NCBI RefSeq assembly: GCF_001665395.1
Contig: NZ_LZSG01000049.1
Location: forward strand, 1-64,000
From: Mycobacterium sp. 1164966.3
Lineage (GTDB): Bacteria > Actinomycetota > Actinomycetes > Mycobacteriales > Mycobacteriaceae
Direction of reading: 5' to 3'
DNA: 64,000 nucleotides
Position numbers and translations under genes: made by a program
Notes under the pieces: generated by a model
Databases searched by the model: none
Seen by the model: only the letters and a program-made list of their open reading frames with translations
What the model was told of the DNA's origin: nothing
Part shown: piece by piece, positions 1 to 8,867 of the stretch
Layout: each line of letters opens with the position of its first letter
Numbering within the stretch: the first letter of the stretch is position 1

Positions 1-9
1 CCTCGTCGG

Positions 10-609
10 TTAGTTTTTCGCGGTCGTGGGGGTGGGGGGGTTGGTGTTTCGGGGGGGGCTGGGGGGGGGGGGGCCGGCGCGGGGGGGGGGGGGGGGGCCC
101 TGCGGGCCCGCCGCCGCGGTGGGGGCGGCGGGGTCGGGAAACATCAGGACAGCATTTGTCAGCTCCCGCAAGGGTGAAGTGCCTGGGGATTGGCGTCGAG
201 TGGAAAACCCGGTGATGTACCCATGCTTGGCCGCGACACTGGAAAACGCCGGCGAGAAAATGATTCCCAGGTTGTTCGCGTCTGCGATGGGCTGGATCTG
301 AATCAGTAGTTCAAGGAAGGGATGCTGCGTCAAAGTCTCGTCGACTTGCCATGGCCCCGTGACGAACTCGGCCAACCGATGCGCTTCCAGCAGGTGCTGA
401 CCGTATGTGTCGGTGCCGGCGGTTCCGAAGATGTGACCCAGCGTGGTCGGGTAGGTGCCGGTGTCCATCAGGGCTACGTTCGCCGTGTCTGCTTCCTTGG
501 CCTTGACCGCGGCGCCATCCACCGTCGTAGTACAGCCCGACACCGGCAGCAACACCGCCGTGACGGCCACCGCCAACCGACGCGCCACACCGCTGAACCT
601 GCGGACCAT
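10..609 (-). CDS. Lipoprotein of DUF7373 type, C-terminus unreliable
   Basis: The N-terminus is a lipoprotein signal: basic residues, a hydrophobic stretch and the lipobox VSGC, with the lipidated Cys near residue 26. The following text (VDGAAV, NVALMDTGTYPTT, GTAGTDTYGQHLLEAHRLAEFV) resembles mycobacterial DUF7373 cell-surface lipoproteins, whose function is unknown. Such proteins are usually about twice this length. After about residue 160 the product turns into Pro/Ala runs encoded by poly-G/poly-C, so the real C-terminus is probably lost. It starts directly after the stop of the upstream acyl-CoA synthetase gene and probably shares its transcript. Confidence 0.6.
   Translation of the reverse strand: MVRRFSGVARRLAVAVTAVLLPVSGCTTTVDGAAVKAKEADTANVALMDTGTYPTTLGHIFGTAGTDTYGQHLLEAHRLAEFVTGPWQVDETLTQHPFLELLIQIQPIADANNLGIIFSPAFSSVAAKHGYITGFSTRRQSPGTSPLRELTNAVLMFPDPAAPTAAAGPQGPPPPPRAGPPPPSPPRNTNPPTPTTAKN
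28..97. other. Poly-G low-complexity stretch at window edge
   Basis: Long G homopolymers (runs of 8 to more than 15) occur here, unlike anything else in the window. They lie inside the C-terminal part of the lipoprotein gene. This pattern is typical of sequencing artefact at a contig end rather than of biology. Confidence 0.6.
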
Positions 610-2178
610 TCATATCCCTCGTGTCCGGTCACGCCAAAACGGCTCCCGCAGAGTGGCTTTCAGAATCTTGCCACTGGCGTTGCGTGGTAACGACGGCACG
701 AAGTCGACAGTTCGCGGGCATTTGAAGCCGGCCAGCTGGCGGCGGCAGAATTCGACGAGGTCGGCGGGTTCGACCTCGGAGGTGGTGACAACGATGGCCT
801 TGACCGACTCGCCCCAGAAGTCATCGGGCACACCGATGACCGCGGCGTCGGCGACGGCAGGATGCTCGAGGAGCACGCTTTCCACTTCGGGGCCGTACAC
901 ATTTTCGCCGCCGGTGATGATCATGTCTTTCAGCCGATCCTCGATGTAGAGGTAGCCGTCGGCGTCGAGGCGGCCGATGTCGCCGGTACGCAACCAGCCG
1001 TCGCCGGTGACGGTGTCCGCAGTAGCCTCGGGACGATTCAGGTACCCGCTCATGGTCTGGTCGCTGCGCGCCCAAATCTCGCCGGGCGCATCGTGATTCA
1101 GGCGTTCCCCGGTCGCGGGATCGGCGATCTGAAGCTCGGTGCCCGCCGCGGCCTTGCCCGCCGACAGCAGCAACTCGGGCCGGCCCGGATCGCGATGGTC
1201 GGCGGGACTCAGCGCGGTGACCGCACCGCAGAGTTCGGTCTGGCCGTACACCTGGACGAAGTTGACGTCCGGCCACGTCGCCAGCGCTCGCTGCAGCAGC
1301 GGCACCGGCATGGGCGCCGCCCCGTACACCAGGTAGCGCAAGCGCGCGACGGCACTGCGGGCCGCCTCGCCGCCGTCCAGAAACCGTGCGATCACCGGCG
1401 GCACGAAGAACGCATGCGTCGCGCCGTCATTCAGCACGCGGATCAAGGTCGCGGCGTCGGGTTCGCGGGTCAGGATCGTCGGTACCCCGGCGAAGAGGCC
1501 GAAACAGGCATAGCCGATGCCCCCGACGTGGAACAACGGCATGGCGACCAGGTTCGCGTCGCCTTCGGCGAACGGGAAAGCCGGGGCCAGGTTGGTGATG
1601 TGGTTCACCAGTGCGCGCTGGCTCAGCAGCACGCCTTTGGGACGTCCGGTGGTGCCAGAGCTGTAGATCACCAGAGCGGTGTCCGAACCGTCGCCCTCCA
1701 CCTCGGTCGACACGGGTGTCGCCGCGGCGAGCAAAGACTCGTATTCGTCGCCCTCGCCACCTACCACGACCACCCGCTCGAGTCCCGGGACGCGTGCCGC
1801 GACCGCCTGCACAGTGGGATGCAGTTCGGCGCCGACGACCAGCAAACGGGCACCGCTGTCGTCGAGCACATGGACGAGTTCGTCCCCGATGACGCGCCAA
1901 TTGACGACGGTGGCGACGGCGCCGATGGATGCCGCGGCAATCAGAATTTCCAGGCAGGCCGGGTGGTTCTTGTCGAGAAACGCGACCCGCTCGCCGCGAT
2001 CGGCGCCGGCGGCCCGCAGCGCACCGGCCGCGCGACGGATCCGCAATGCCCACTGCGCCCAGGACCATTGCCGGTCACCGAACCGGATCGCGATACCGTC
2101 TGGCCGGTGCCGGGCGTGCTGCTCGATGATTCCGGCGAGTGTGGCCGTGGTGTCCGTGGTGGCATCGGCTGCTGGCAT
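610..2178 (-). CDS. Acyl-CoA synthetase (FadD-like, ANL superfamily)
   Basis: A 522-aa AMP-forming ligase that should activate a carboxylic acid with ATP and CoA. The AMP-binding signature YSSGTTGRPKGVL is clear, followed by PLFHVGG, YGQTE and GDIGRLD. The C-terminal hinge and catalytic lysine region is KDMIITGGENVYGPEVE ... SGKIL. The start at MPAADATTD is chosen because the longer reading frame upstream is low-similarity and runs through a repeated palindromic promoter region. It is divergent from the catalase-like gene and followed without gap by the lipoprotein gene. Substrate unknown. Confidence 0.85.
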   Translation of the reverse strand: MPAADATTDTTATLAGIIEQHARHRPDGIAIRFGDRQWSWAQWALRIRRAAGALRAAGADRGERVAFLDKNHPACLEILIAAASIGAVATVVNWRVIGDELVHVLDDSGARLLVVGAELHPTVQAVAARVPGLERVVVVGGEGDEYESLLAAATPVSTEVEGDGSDTALVIYSSGTTGRPKGVLLSQRALVNHITNLAPAFPFAEGDANLVAMPLFHVGGIGYACFGLFAGVPTILTREPDAATLIRVLNDGATHAFFVPPVIARFLDGGEAARSAVARLRYLVYGAAPMPVPLLQRALATWPDVNFVQVYGQTELCGAVTALSPADHRDPGRPELLLSAGKAAAGTELQIADPATGERLNHDAPGEIWARSDQTMSGYLNRPEATADTVTGDGWLRTGDIGRLDADGYLYIEDRLKDMIITGGENVYGPEVESVLLEHPAVADAAVIGVPDDFWGESVKAIVVTTSEVEPADLVEFCRRQLAGFKCPRTVDFVPSLPRNASGKILKATLREPFWRDRTRGI

Positions 2179-2190
2179 GGGCTCTACTCT

Positions 2191-2255
2191 GCAATATGGT
2201 GCCGCCGTGCCACACGGCGGCCGCAGGCAATATGGTGCCGCAGTGCCACACGGCG
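2191..2255. promoter_or_regulatory. Two 29-bp direct repeats with internal palindrome in a divergent promoter
   Basis: A 29-bp unit beginning GCAATATGGTGCCGC occurs at 2191-2219 and 2227-2255 with one mismatch and a 36-bp period. Copy 1 contains a perfect inverted repeat, GCCGCCGTG-CCA-CACGGCGGC (2201-2221); copy 2 has a degenerate version. The site fills the 99-bp gap between the divergent acyl-CoA synthetase and catalase-like starts, so it is probably an operator for a dimeric repressor binding twice on the same face of the helix. Confidence 0.5.
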
Positions 2256-2277
2256 CCCAAAGACCTACGATTCGCCA

Positions 2278-3213
2278 ATGGGCGTTTCGGTGACTCCTGA
2301 CGATGCGATAGATGCGATCCGGGGCACCGGCGGAGCGCAGCCCGGCTATCGGGCGTTGCACGCCAAGGGCACCCTCTACCGCGGCACGTTCACCGCGACC
2401 CCCGAGGCATCCCGGCTTTCGCGGGCTCAGCACCTCGACGGGTCGGCGGTTCCGGCGCTTATCCGCTTCTCCAACGGCTCGGGCAACCCGGGCCAGCGCG
2501 ACGGCCTACCCGGCGTGCGCGGAATGGCGGTCAAGTTCACGCTGCCCGACGGGTCCACCACCGACGTGTCCGCCCAAACCGCGCGGCTGTTCGTGTCGAG
2601 CACGCCGGACGGATTCGTCGACCTCTTGAAGGCGATGCGGCCCGGCCTGACCATGCCGTTGCGGATGGCTGGATTCTTTGCCACCCATCCCCGGGCGGTT
2701 GGCGCGTTACCCGTCCTGCGCGCCGCCAGTAAGGTTCCGGCTAGCTACGCCACCGCGCAATACCACGGATTGCATGCGTTCCGGTGGGTCGGCGCCGACG
2801 GCAGCTCCAGATTCGTTCGCTACCACCTTTTCCCCGCCGCGGGCGAGCAGTACCTTTCTAAACCCGAGCCCAAGGGCGCTGATTTCCTCACCGACGAACT
2901 GGATGCCCGGCTGCAGACCGGGCCGGTGCGGTTCTCCTTCCAGGTGCAGATCGCCGGGCCCACGGACTCGACGGTCGATCCGTCGGCACGCTGGCGAAGC
3001 AGCGAGATGACCGACGTCGGCACCCTCGAGATCGCCGGCCTGGACACGCTGCGGGAGCACGACGGGGACATCGTGGTGTTCGATCCCATGCGGGTGACCG
3101 ACGGCATCGAACCTTCCGACGACCCGGTGCTGCACTTTCGCAGCCGGGCCTATTCGGCGTCGGTCAAGTTGCGGACCGGCGTGGATCGCGGTACCGAGGC
3201 GCCGCCAATCTGA
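2278..3213 (+). CDS. Catalase-family haem peroxidase (small SrpA-like)
   Basis: A 311-aa protein of the small catalase-like family. The N-terminal part carries HAKGTLYRGTF, with the likely distal His, and the catalase-type block IRFSNGSG. The C-terminal HFRSRAYSASVKLR fits the proximal Tyr region. The family contains haem and usually has peroxidase activity with organic substrates rather than strong catalase activity. The ATG at 2278 follows the palindromic repeat region directly. It is transcribed divergently from an acyl-CoA synthetase, so a role in lipid peroxide handling is possible but inferred. Confidence 0.75.
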   Translation: MGVSVTPDDAIDAIRGTGGAQPGYRALHAKGTLYRGTFTATPEASRLSRAQHLDGSAVPALIRFSNGSGNPGQRDGLPGVRGMAVKFTLPDGSTTDVSAQTARLFVSSTPDGFVDLLKAMRPGLTMPLRMAGFFATHPRAVGALPVLRAASKVPASYATAQYHGLHAFRWVGADGSSRFVRYHLFPAAGEQYLSKPEPKGADFLTDELDARLQTGPVRFSFQVQIAGPTDSTVDPSARWRSSEMTDVGTLEIAGLDTLREHDGDIVVFDPMRVTDGIEPSDDPVLHFRSRAYSASVKLRTGVDRGTEAPPI

Positions 3214-3305
3214 GACGGTGACCATGAAAAGCGTTGGGTCGCAGCCGCGTTAGATGTCTCACACATCGGCTGGCGCAACGTTCGCGCAGGGTAGGGTGCT
3301 GCGCA

Positions 3306-4088
3306 ATGTCGGCTTCTCAATTTGCGTGGATCGGGCTGGCCGGGTTCGCCGCCGGCGCGATCAACGCGCTGGTCGGCTCGGGCACGCTGATCACCTTCCC
3401 GACCCTGGTCGCCTTGGGCTATCCGCCGGTTACGGCCACCATGTCCAATGCGGTGGGTCTGGTAGCGGGAGGGGTGTCGGGCACTTGGGGCTATCGCTCC
3501 GAGCTGCGCGGGCAAGGGGATCGGTTGCGCTGGCAGATCCCCGCCTCGGTGGGCGGCGCGGCGCTCGGAGCATTCCTGTTGCTGCACCTGCCGGAAAAGG
3601 TGTTCACCCGCATCGTGCCGGTGTTGCTGGTGGTGGCATTGCTGCTGGTGGTGATCGGTCCGTGGATTCAGTCATGGGCGCGCCGACGCGCTGAGGAAGC
3701 AGGACGCTCGGCCGAAAAAATCCGGCCGGTGCGCATGGCCGTCCTGGTCATCGGCACTTTCGCCGTCGGCGTCTACGGCGGCTATTTCACCGCAGCTCAG
3801 GGCATCTTGCTGGTGGGCGTGATGGGCGCACTGCTGCCGGAATCGGTGCAGCGCATGAACGCGGCGAAGAACCTGCTGTCGACTGCGGTGAATATCGTTG
3901 CGGCGATTGGCTATACGTTGGTGGCCTGGGATCGCATCAGCTGGCCGGTTGCCGGGGTGATCGCGGCGGGCTCACTGATCGGGGGGTGGCTCGGGGCGCG
4001 TTATGGGCGCCGGCTGTCACCGAATTCCTTGCGCGCCACGATCGTCGTGGTCGGCCTGATCGGGTTGTACCGCCTGCTGACTGTGTAG
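3306..4088 (+). CDS. TSUP (TauE/SafE) family membrane permease
   Basis: A 260-aa protein with about seven to eight hydrophobic segments. The N-terminal AGAINALVGSGTLITFP and TMSNAVGL, and the second-half repeat YGGYFTAAQGILLVG, match the sulfite exporter TauE/SafE family, which moves small sulfur- or carbon-containing anions. The ATG at 3306 begins the first membrane segment. Its 3' end faces the YbdK-like gene with a 7-bp gap. Substrate cannot be assigned. Confidence 0.8.
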   Translation: MSASQFAWIGLAGFAAGAINALVGSGTLITFPTLVALGYPPVTATMSNAVGLVAGGVSGTWGYRSELRGQGDRLRWQIPASVGGAALGAFLLLHLPEKVFTRIVPVLLVVALLLVVIGPWIQSWARRRAEEAGRSAEKIRPVRMAVLVIGTFAVGVYGGYFTAAQGILLVGVMGALLPESVQRMNAAKNLLSTAVNIVAAIGYTLVAWDRISWPVAGVIAAGSLIGGWLGARYGRRLSPNSLRATIVVVGLIGLYRLLTV

Positions 4089-4095
4089 CCCGCAT

Positions 4096-5190
4096 TCAGC
4101 TCAGCGTGGCAGCAGCGGCTTCGGCGATGACGTCCGTCATCTCCCCGCGTTTCCGCCACGCGCGGCGCTGGCGCATCGCGCCGTTGCCCTGCGTCGCGAT
4201 GCGATCGAGTTCGGCTGCAACACAGTCATATTCACCGATCGACTCCAGGGCCGGCCGCACTCGTCGCAGCAATGTGTTCAGTTGCTCGCGGGCGGGGACC
4301 GCCCCCCGGCCGCCCACCAGGTCGAGCGTGTTTCCCGACAGCCCGTCATGTGCGGCTTTCCAGTACGCGGCCCGCAGCGCGGCCGGTGGTAGATGTCCGA
4401 CCTCCACACCTCGCGAGCGCTCGTCGAGCGCCGTCATAACGGCGGCTCTGATCAGGTTGGCCAGCAGCACCGTCTCAGCGACCGTTGCCGGCACGTCGGC
4501 CACCCGCACCTCGATCGTGGGGAAGTCTGCCGACGGCCGCACATCCCAATAGATCATGCCGGCATCCAGGATGATGCCGGTGTCCACCAGCATGCGCACC
4601 GTACGGTCGTATGCCTCGATGGAGGAGAAGAACGGCGGCGGGCCCGCGGCAGGCCAGCGTCTCCACAGGATGCTGCGCCAGCTTGCGTAACCCGAATCGG
4701 TGTTGCGGTACAGCGCCGAATTGGCCGACAAGGCAAGCAGCGACGGCAGCCACGGCCGCAGCCAGGTGCTGGCGTGGATGGCAGCCGTACGATCTGGCAC
4801 CTGCACATGCACGTGACAACCGCAGATGCCCTGTTCGTGCGCGACCATCCCGTACTCCGCCCCGATCCGCTGATAGCGCTCGGTGTCGGTGACCGGGAAC
4901 TTGTGCGGCGTGACAGGAGGCAGCCCCAGCGCCAGCAGTTGAGCTCCGGCGGCCTCGGCGGCCTGCGCCGCGACCTGCCGCAGCCTGGCGAGTTCAGCGC
5001 CGAGTTCGACGCTGGTTGTCGTTACGGCAGAGGTGGTTTCGACCTGACAGCTGCTCAGTTCCAGTTGCAGTTCGACGCCCCGGCGCTTGGCCTCCTCGGC
5101 CACCGCGGCGTTGAGCGGGATCGGCTCGCCGGTCAGCGGATCGGCGAGCAGGAATTCTTCCTCAACGCCGACCGTCGCAATGCCGCTCAC
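4096..5190 (-). CDS. Carboxylate-amine ligase, YbdK/GCS2 family
   Basis: A 364-aa member of the glutamate-cysteine ligase type 2 family. The N-terminal TVGVEEEFLLADP holds the conserved acidic metal-binding residues, followed by ELSSCQVETTS and the GICGCHVHVQVPD histidine block. It resembles, from memory, M. tuberculosis Rv0433. Family members make gamma-glutamyl bonds weakly in vitro; the physiological substrate is unclear. It is probably a single gene or pairs with the downstream TSUP region only by convergence. Confidence 0.8.
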   Translation of the reverse strand: MSGIATVGVEEEFLLADPLTGEPIPLNAAVAEEAKRRGVELQLELSSCQVETTSAVTTTSVELGAELARLRQVAAQAAEAAGAQLLALGLPPVTPHKFPVTDTERYQRIGAEYGMVAHEQGICGCHVHVQVPDRTAAIHASTWLRPWLPSLLALSANSALYRNTDSGYASWRSILWRRWPAAGPPPFFSSIEAYDRTVRMLVDTGIILDAGMIYWDVRPSADFPTIEVRVADVPATVAETVLLANLIRAAVMTALDERSRGVEVGHLPPAALRAAYWKAAHDGLSGNTLDLVGGRGAVPAREQLNTLLRRVRPALESIGEYDCVAAELDRIATQGNGAMRQRRAWRKRGEMTDVIAEAAAATLS

Positions 5191-5273
5191 CTGGCCTCCA
5201 CCCGACAGTGGCGCTCATGTCGCGCGAACTACCCACGCGACGATACGACAAAACTTCCGGACGGCCAGGCGGG

Positions 5274-5708
5274 CTAACCGGCGAGCGGTCTCGCGAGTGC
5301 CGAGTCCGCGGTCGGGTAGGTGGGCAGCAACTCGGTGAGGCCGCAAGCCTTGAGGACTCTGCCGACGAGTGGCTGGCGGGCAACCAGACGCAATTCGATA
5401 CCGCGACGCCGGCAGCGCTCCGCTTCGTCGGCCAGGACGGCGAACGCGCAGCAGGCCATGAAGTCCAGACCGTTGACGTCGATGACGAACGGACCCGGCG
5501 CGGTGACGACGCTGCCCGCCTCCCTGATGAGCTGTTGCCAGGTGTGCTCGTTGTGGGCGTCGACCTCACCGCCGGCGTTGATGAGCACCGCCGACCCGCT
5601 GCGATCGGTGGTCGCTCTCAGGGTGCTGTGGGGATCGCCGAGTTCGTAGACGAGCCGGGTGCTGAGCATCAGGTGTGTGGAGATGGGTTCTGCTATGGCC
5701 AGGCGCAT
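5274..5708 (-). CDS. STAS-domain protein with Cys at the phospho-Ser site
   Basis: A 144-aa protein with a single STAS domain: RATTDRSGSAVLINAGGEVDAHN, then FVIDVNGLDFMACCAFAVL. STAS proteins of this kind are anti-anti-sigma factors controlled by Ser phosphorylation in the D-x-S-G loop. Here that loop reads MACCAF, so the usual Ser is a Cys and kinase control seems lost. The start at MRLAIAE is preferred because a GAGGGAG ribosome site lies about 7 nt upstream. It is divergent from the TetR gene across a palindromic region. Confidence 0.7.
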   Translation of the reverse strand: MRLAIAEPISTHLMLSTRLVYELGDPHSTLRATTDRSGSAVLINAGGEVDAHNEHTWQQLIREAGSVVTAPGPFVIDVNGLDFMACCAFAVLADEAERCRRRGIELRLVARQPLVGRVLKACGLTELLPTYPTADSALARPLAG

Positions 5709-5761
5709 TGTGGACTCCCTCATCAACTGACGCGAGGCGCCAGGATGGATGCCCGTCCTGT

Positions 5762-5827
5762 TGTCTGAAGACAGACTTTCCGCGACTGCGGAATCTCATT
5801 TGTATAACAAGACAGGGCGGTCTGTCT
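5762..5827. promoter_or_regulatory. Palindromic operator region between STAS and TetR genes
   Basis: Two inverted repeats share the AGACA half-site: TGTCT-GA-AGACA (5762-5773) and AGACAG-GGCGGT-CTGTCT (5810-5827). They lie between the divergent STAS and TetR starts. TetR proteins usually bind such sites in their own promoter, so autoregulation and control of the STAS gene are likely. Confidence 0.5.
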
Positions 5828-5862
5828 ACATGTTCGCGGCTGTGGTTATGGTAAGGATCGTT

Positions 5863-6462
5863 ATGCCTAGCCTCGACGCGGCGACGCCGGGACAGTCGGC
5901 CCGGGAGCGCATCTTGGGTGCGGCGTATGAGCTGTTCAGCCGGCGTGGGATCCGAGCGGTGGGAACCGACGAGGTGATCGACCGGGCGGGCGTGGCCAGG
6001 GCAACGCTGTACCGTCACTTCGCGACGAAAGACGCCCTGGTGCTGGCCGTTTTGCAGCGTCGCGAGCAAGTCTGGACCCACGGCCTGATCGAGGAACAGT
6101 CGCAACTGCGCGGAGAGACCCCCGAAGAACAACTGTTGGCCATCTTCGATGTGTTGCATGACTGGTTTCAGAACCGCGACGGCTATGAGGGTTGCTCGTT
6201 CATCAACGTGTTGCTCGAATTGGGGCCGGACCATCCGGCCGGCAAAGCCTGCATCGGTCATATCCACCAAGTCCGTGAGATCGTGCGCCGGCGTGCTGTG
6301 GCAGCTGGGCTCAACGACGTCGACGATTTCGCCTCGTCGTGGCACATCCTCATGAAGGGCGCCATCATTCTCGCCGCCGTAGGCGACGTGGATGCTGCTC
6401 AACGCGCCCGGAAGATGGCTCGCGCGCTCATCGAGGAGCACCGGCCGACGGTGGCCGACTAG
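5863..6462 (+). CDS. TetR family transcriptional regulator
   Basis: A 199-aa regulator. The N-terminal helix-turn-helix is typical: ARERILGAAYELFSRRGIRAVGTDEVIDRAGVARATLYRHFATKDALVLAVL. The C-terminal half is the variable ligand-binding and dimer domain. The ATG at 5863 is preferred because AAGGA lies about 10 nt upstream; another ATG lies 15 nt further upstream. It probably controls itself and the divergent STAS gene through the AGACAG palindromes. Ligand unknown. Confidence 0.88.
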   Translation: MPSLDAATPGQSARERILGAAYELFSRRGIRAVGTDEVIDRAGVARATLYRHFATKDALVLAVLQRREQVWTHGLIEEQSQLRGETPEEQLLAIFDVLHDWFQNRDGYEGCSFINVLLELGPDHPAGKACIGHIHQVREIVRRRAVAAGLNDVDDFASSWHILMKGAIILAAVGDVDAAQRARKMARALIEEHRPTVAD

Positions 6463-6465
6463 CCC

Positions 6466-7131
6466 TCAGGCGGCGTCGGCCGCGGTGCTGTCGGCCTTGC
6501 GGTAGTGCTCGGCCTCGAGTTCGGCGATCGCGCGGGATGTGCGTTCGCGCAACAAGATTGCCGCGGTGGCGCCGCACACGACGGCGACGACGAGCGCGAT
6601 CCAGGAGAAATCCTGCATATAGCGTTCGGCGGCCTCACCGGCGAAGTAGACGGCCGCGGTGGTGCCGCCGGCCCAACAGATACCACCCGAGACGTTGGCC
6701 ACCAGGAAGCGTGGGTAGGGCATTTTCAACGCACCGGCCAAAGGCCCGGCGAAGATGCGCAGCAACGCGATGAACCGGCCGAAGAACACCGCCCGCACAC
6801 CCCAGCGGTTGAACAATTTCTCGGCAAGCGCGACGTGCCCGGGGCCGAAATGCTTCGGGAAACGCCGGCCGAGCCGGTCGAACAGCGGCATGCCGAAGCG
6901 GCGCCCGATCGTGTAGCCGATCGAGTCGCCGACGACCGCGCCGATAACGGCGGCGGCGCCCACCCCGACGGGGTTGACGGCCAGCTCGTGGTGTGCCGAC
7001 ATCAGCGCCGCGCTGACCAGCACGATCTCGCCCGGCAGCGGGATGCCCAGGCTCTCGATCCCGACCACACCACCGACCACGAGGTACACCAGGATCGGCG
7101 GGATGGATTGCAGTATGCCCTGGACATTCAT
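6466..7131 (-). CDS. DedA family membrane protein
   Basis: A 221-aa integral membrane protein with the DedA/VTT pattern: an N-terminal hydrophobic helix, ESLGIPLPGEIVLVSAAL, GAVVGDSIGYTIGRRFG, and the conserved FGRFIALLRIFAGPLAGALKMPY block (Arg and Pro residues conserved in the family), then two further helices. DedA proteins help move or recycle lipid carriers and maintain proton motive force. Its end meets the TetR gene end to end. Its start faces the acyl-CoA synthetase across a 60-nt hairpin repeat. Confidence 0.85.
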   Translation of the reverse strand: MNVQGILQSIPPILVYLVVGGVVGIESLGIPLPGEIVLVSAALMSAHHELAVNPVGVGAAAVIGAVVGDSIGYTIGRRFGMPLFDRLGRRFPKHFGPGHVALAEKLFNRWGVRAVFFGRFIALLRIFAGPLAGALKMPYPRFLVANVSGGICWAGGTTAAVYFAGEAAERYMQDFSWIALVVAVVCGATAAILLRERTSRAIAELEAEHYRKADSTAADAA

Positions 7132-7157
7132 GCGTACAGAATGCCTGAATTCTTAGG

Positions 7158-7217
7158 GCGAGCAGACGCAAAAGCACGCAATTCCGACCCGAAACGCGTG
7201 CTTTTGCGTCTGCTCGG
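7158..7217. repeat. 60-nt hairpin repeat, copy A
   Basis: 22-nt arms (21 of 22 paired) enclose a 16-nt loop. The outer arm reads GCGAGCAGACGCAAAA; the inner six bases are GCACGC, paired with GCGTGC. It lies in the divergent gap between the DedA and acyl-CoA synthetase genes, ending 12 nt before the latter's ATG. The same architecture occurs at 18494 and 37387. Confidence 0.85.
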
Positions 7218-7229
7218 CACTATTGCTGC

Positions 7230-8867
7230 ATGGAGTTCAACCTCGCGCAGGTCTTCGGCGCAGTGGCGGCGGCCAATCCGGACCGGGACTGCATCGTGTT
7301 CGGGGATCGGCGCTTCACATTCGCGCAGACCGCCGAGCGTTCCCGCCGATTCGCCCACGCGCTACACGAGTGGGGCTTCGGCGCGCGTCGGGAACGCTCC
7401 GAGCTGGCGCCCTATGAATCGGGCCAGAGCCACCTCGGCCTCTACATGGCGAACTGCAACGAATTCCTCGAAGCCATGCTGGGCGCATACCAGGCCCGGG
7501 TCGCGCCGTTCAATGTCAACTACCGATACGTCGCCGATGAGCTGGTGTATCTGCTCGGCAATGCCAGTGCCGACGCGATCATGTATCACGCCCGGTTCGC
7601 CCCGACGCTCGCCGAGGCGCTGCAGCAGATGGGCCGCCGGCCGCGCCTGATCCATGTCGAGGACGGGTCCGGAAACGATCCGCTGCCCGGGGCGGTGGAT
7701 TACGAGGAACTGCTGGTTTCCATGTCAGAGGCGCCACTCGACGTCGTTCCTTCGTCCGACGACCTGTATGTGCTCTACACCGGCGGGACCACCGGGCTGC
7801 CCAAGGCGGTGCTGTGGCGCCAGCATGACATCTATATGAATGCCATGGGCGGGCGGACGTTCGGCACCAGCGAGATGGTGACCAGCCTGGAGCAGATCGT
7901 CGAACGATCGCGGCCCGAGGGCCCTGGTTCGATGACCGCCGCACCCCTGATGCACGGCGCCGCGCAGTGGGCGGCCTTCATCAACCTGTGCACCGGACGG
8001 CCGTTCGTCATGGCACCGACCACCACTCGCTTCGATCCGGTCGAGGTGTGGGCGCTGGCCAGCCGCGAACGCGTCATCTCGCTCTCGATCGTCGGCGACG
8101 CCTTCGGCCGGCCCCTGGTCGACGAACTCGAGGCCGGCGATTACGACCTGTCCGGGCTGCTGGTGCTGGTCACCGGCGGCGCCGCGCTGAGCGCCCCGGT
8201 CAAACAGCGATTCCTGCAGCTGCTGCCGTACCTGACGATCATGGACACCGGCGGGTCGTCGGAATCCGGAGCGCAGATGGGACAGTTCTCCAACCGCGCG
8301 CAGACCTCGTGCGGCCGATTCGCCCCGAACCCGGGTGCCGTTGTGGTCAGCGAGGACCTGACCAGAATCCTGTCGCCCGGTGACGACGAGATCGGCTGGC
8401 TGGCCCAGCAGGGCCTGATTCCGCTGGGCTACCTCGGCGACCCGGCGAAGACCGCGAAAACTTTCCCCGTCATCGATGGCATCCGGCATTCGGTGCCGGG
8501 CGACCGCGCCCGCTGGCACACCGACGGCCAAATCGAGTTGCTCGGAAGGGATTCCGTCACGATCAACTCCGGCGGTGAGAAGATCTTCGCCGAAGAGGTC
8601 GAGGCCGCCATCGCCGAGCACCCCGCGGTCGCTGACGTGGTGGTGACGGGTCGGCCCAGCGAGCGGTGGGGCAACGAAGTCGTCGCACTCGTCCAGTTGG
8701 CGCCCGGTGCACAGGTCGACGCCGGCAGCATCGTCGCCGAGGCCGCCCGCCACATCGCACGCTACAAACTGCCCAAAGAGGTCGTCTTCTGCGCCGCGCT
8801 GCAGCGCTCACCGTCGGGCAAGGCCGATTATCGTTGGGCGAAAGCCCAAGTGGCACAGACTAGTTGA
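7230..8867 (+). CDS. Acyl-CoA synthetase (FadD-like)
   Basis: A 545-aa AMP-forming ligase. The AMP-binding signature is YTGGTTGLPKAVLWRQ, followed by PLMHGAAQWAAF, DTGGSSESG, GDRARWHTDGQIELLGRD and the C-terminal INSGGEKIFAEEVE with SPSGKADYRWAK. The pattern resembles mycobacterial synthetases acting on steroid or branched side chains (FadD17/FadD19 group), but this is a family impression only. The ATG lies just after the hairpin repeat. Its 3' end overlaps the end of the PPE gene by 8 nt. Confidence 0.85.
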   Translation: MEFNLAQVFGAVAAANPDRDCIVFGDRRFTFAQTAERSRRFAHALHEWGFGARRERSELAPYESGQSHLGLYMANCNEFLEAMLGAYQARVAPFNVNYRYVADELVYLLGNASADAIMYHARFAPTLAEALQQMGRRPRLIHVEDGSGNDPLPGAVDYEELLVSMSEAPLDVVPSSDDLYVLYTGGTTGLPKAVLWRQHDIYMNAMGGRTFGTSEMVTSLEQIVERSRPEGPGSMTAAPLMHGAAQWAAFINLCTGRPFVMAPTTTRFDPVEVWALASRERVISLSIVGDAFGRPLVDELEAGDYDLSGLLVLVTGGAALSAPVKQRFLQLLPYLTIMDTGGSSESGAQMGQFSNRAQTSCGRFAPNPGAVVVSEDLTRILSPGDDEIGWLAQQGLIPLGYLGDPAKTAKTFPVIDGIRHSVPGDRARWHTDGQIELLGRDSVTINSGGEKIFAEEVEAAIAEHPAVADVVVTGRPSERWGNEVVALVQLAPGAQVDAGSIVAEAARHIARYKLPKEVVFCAALQRSPSGKADYRWAKAQVAQTS

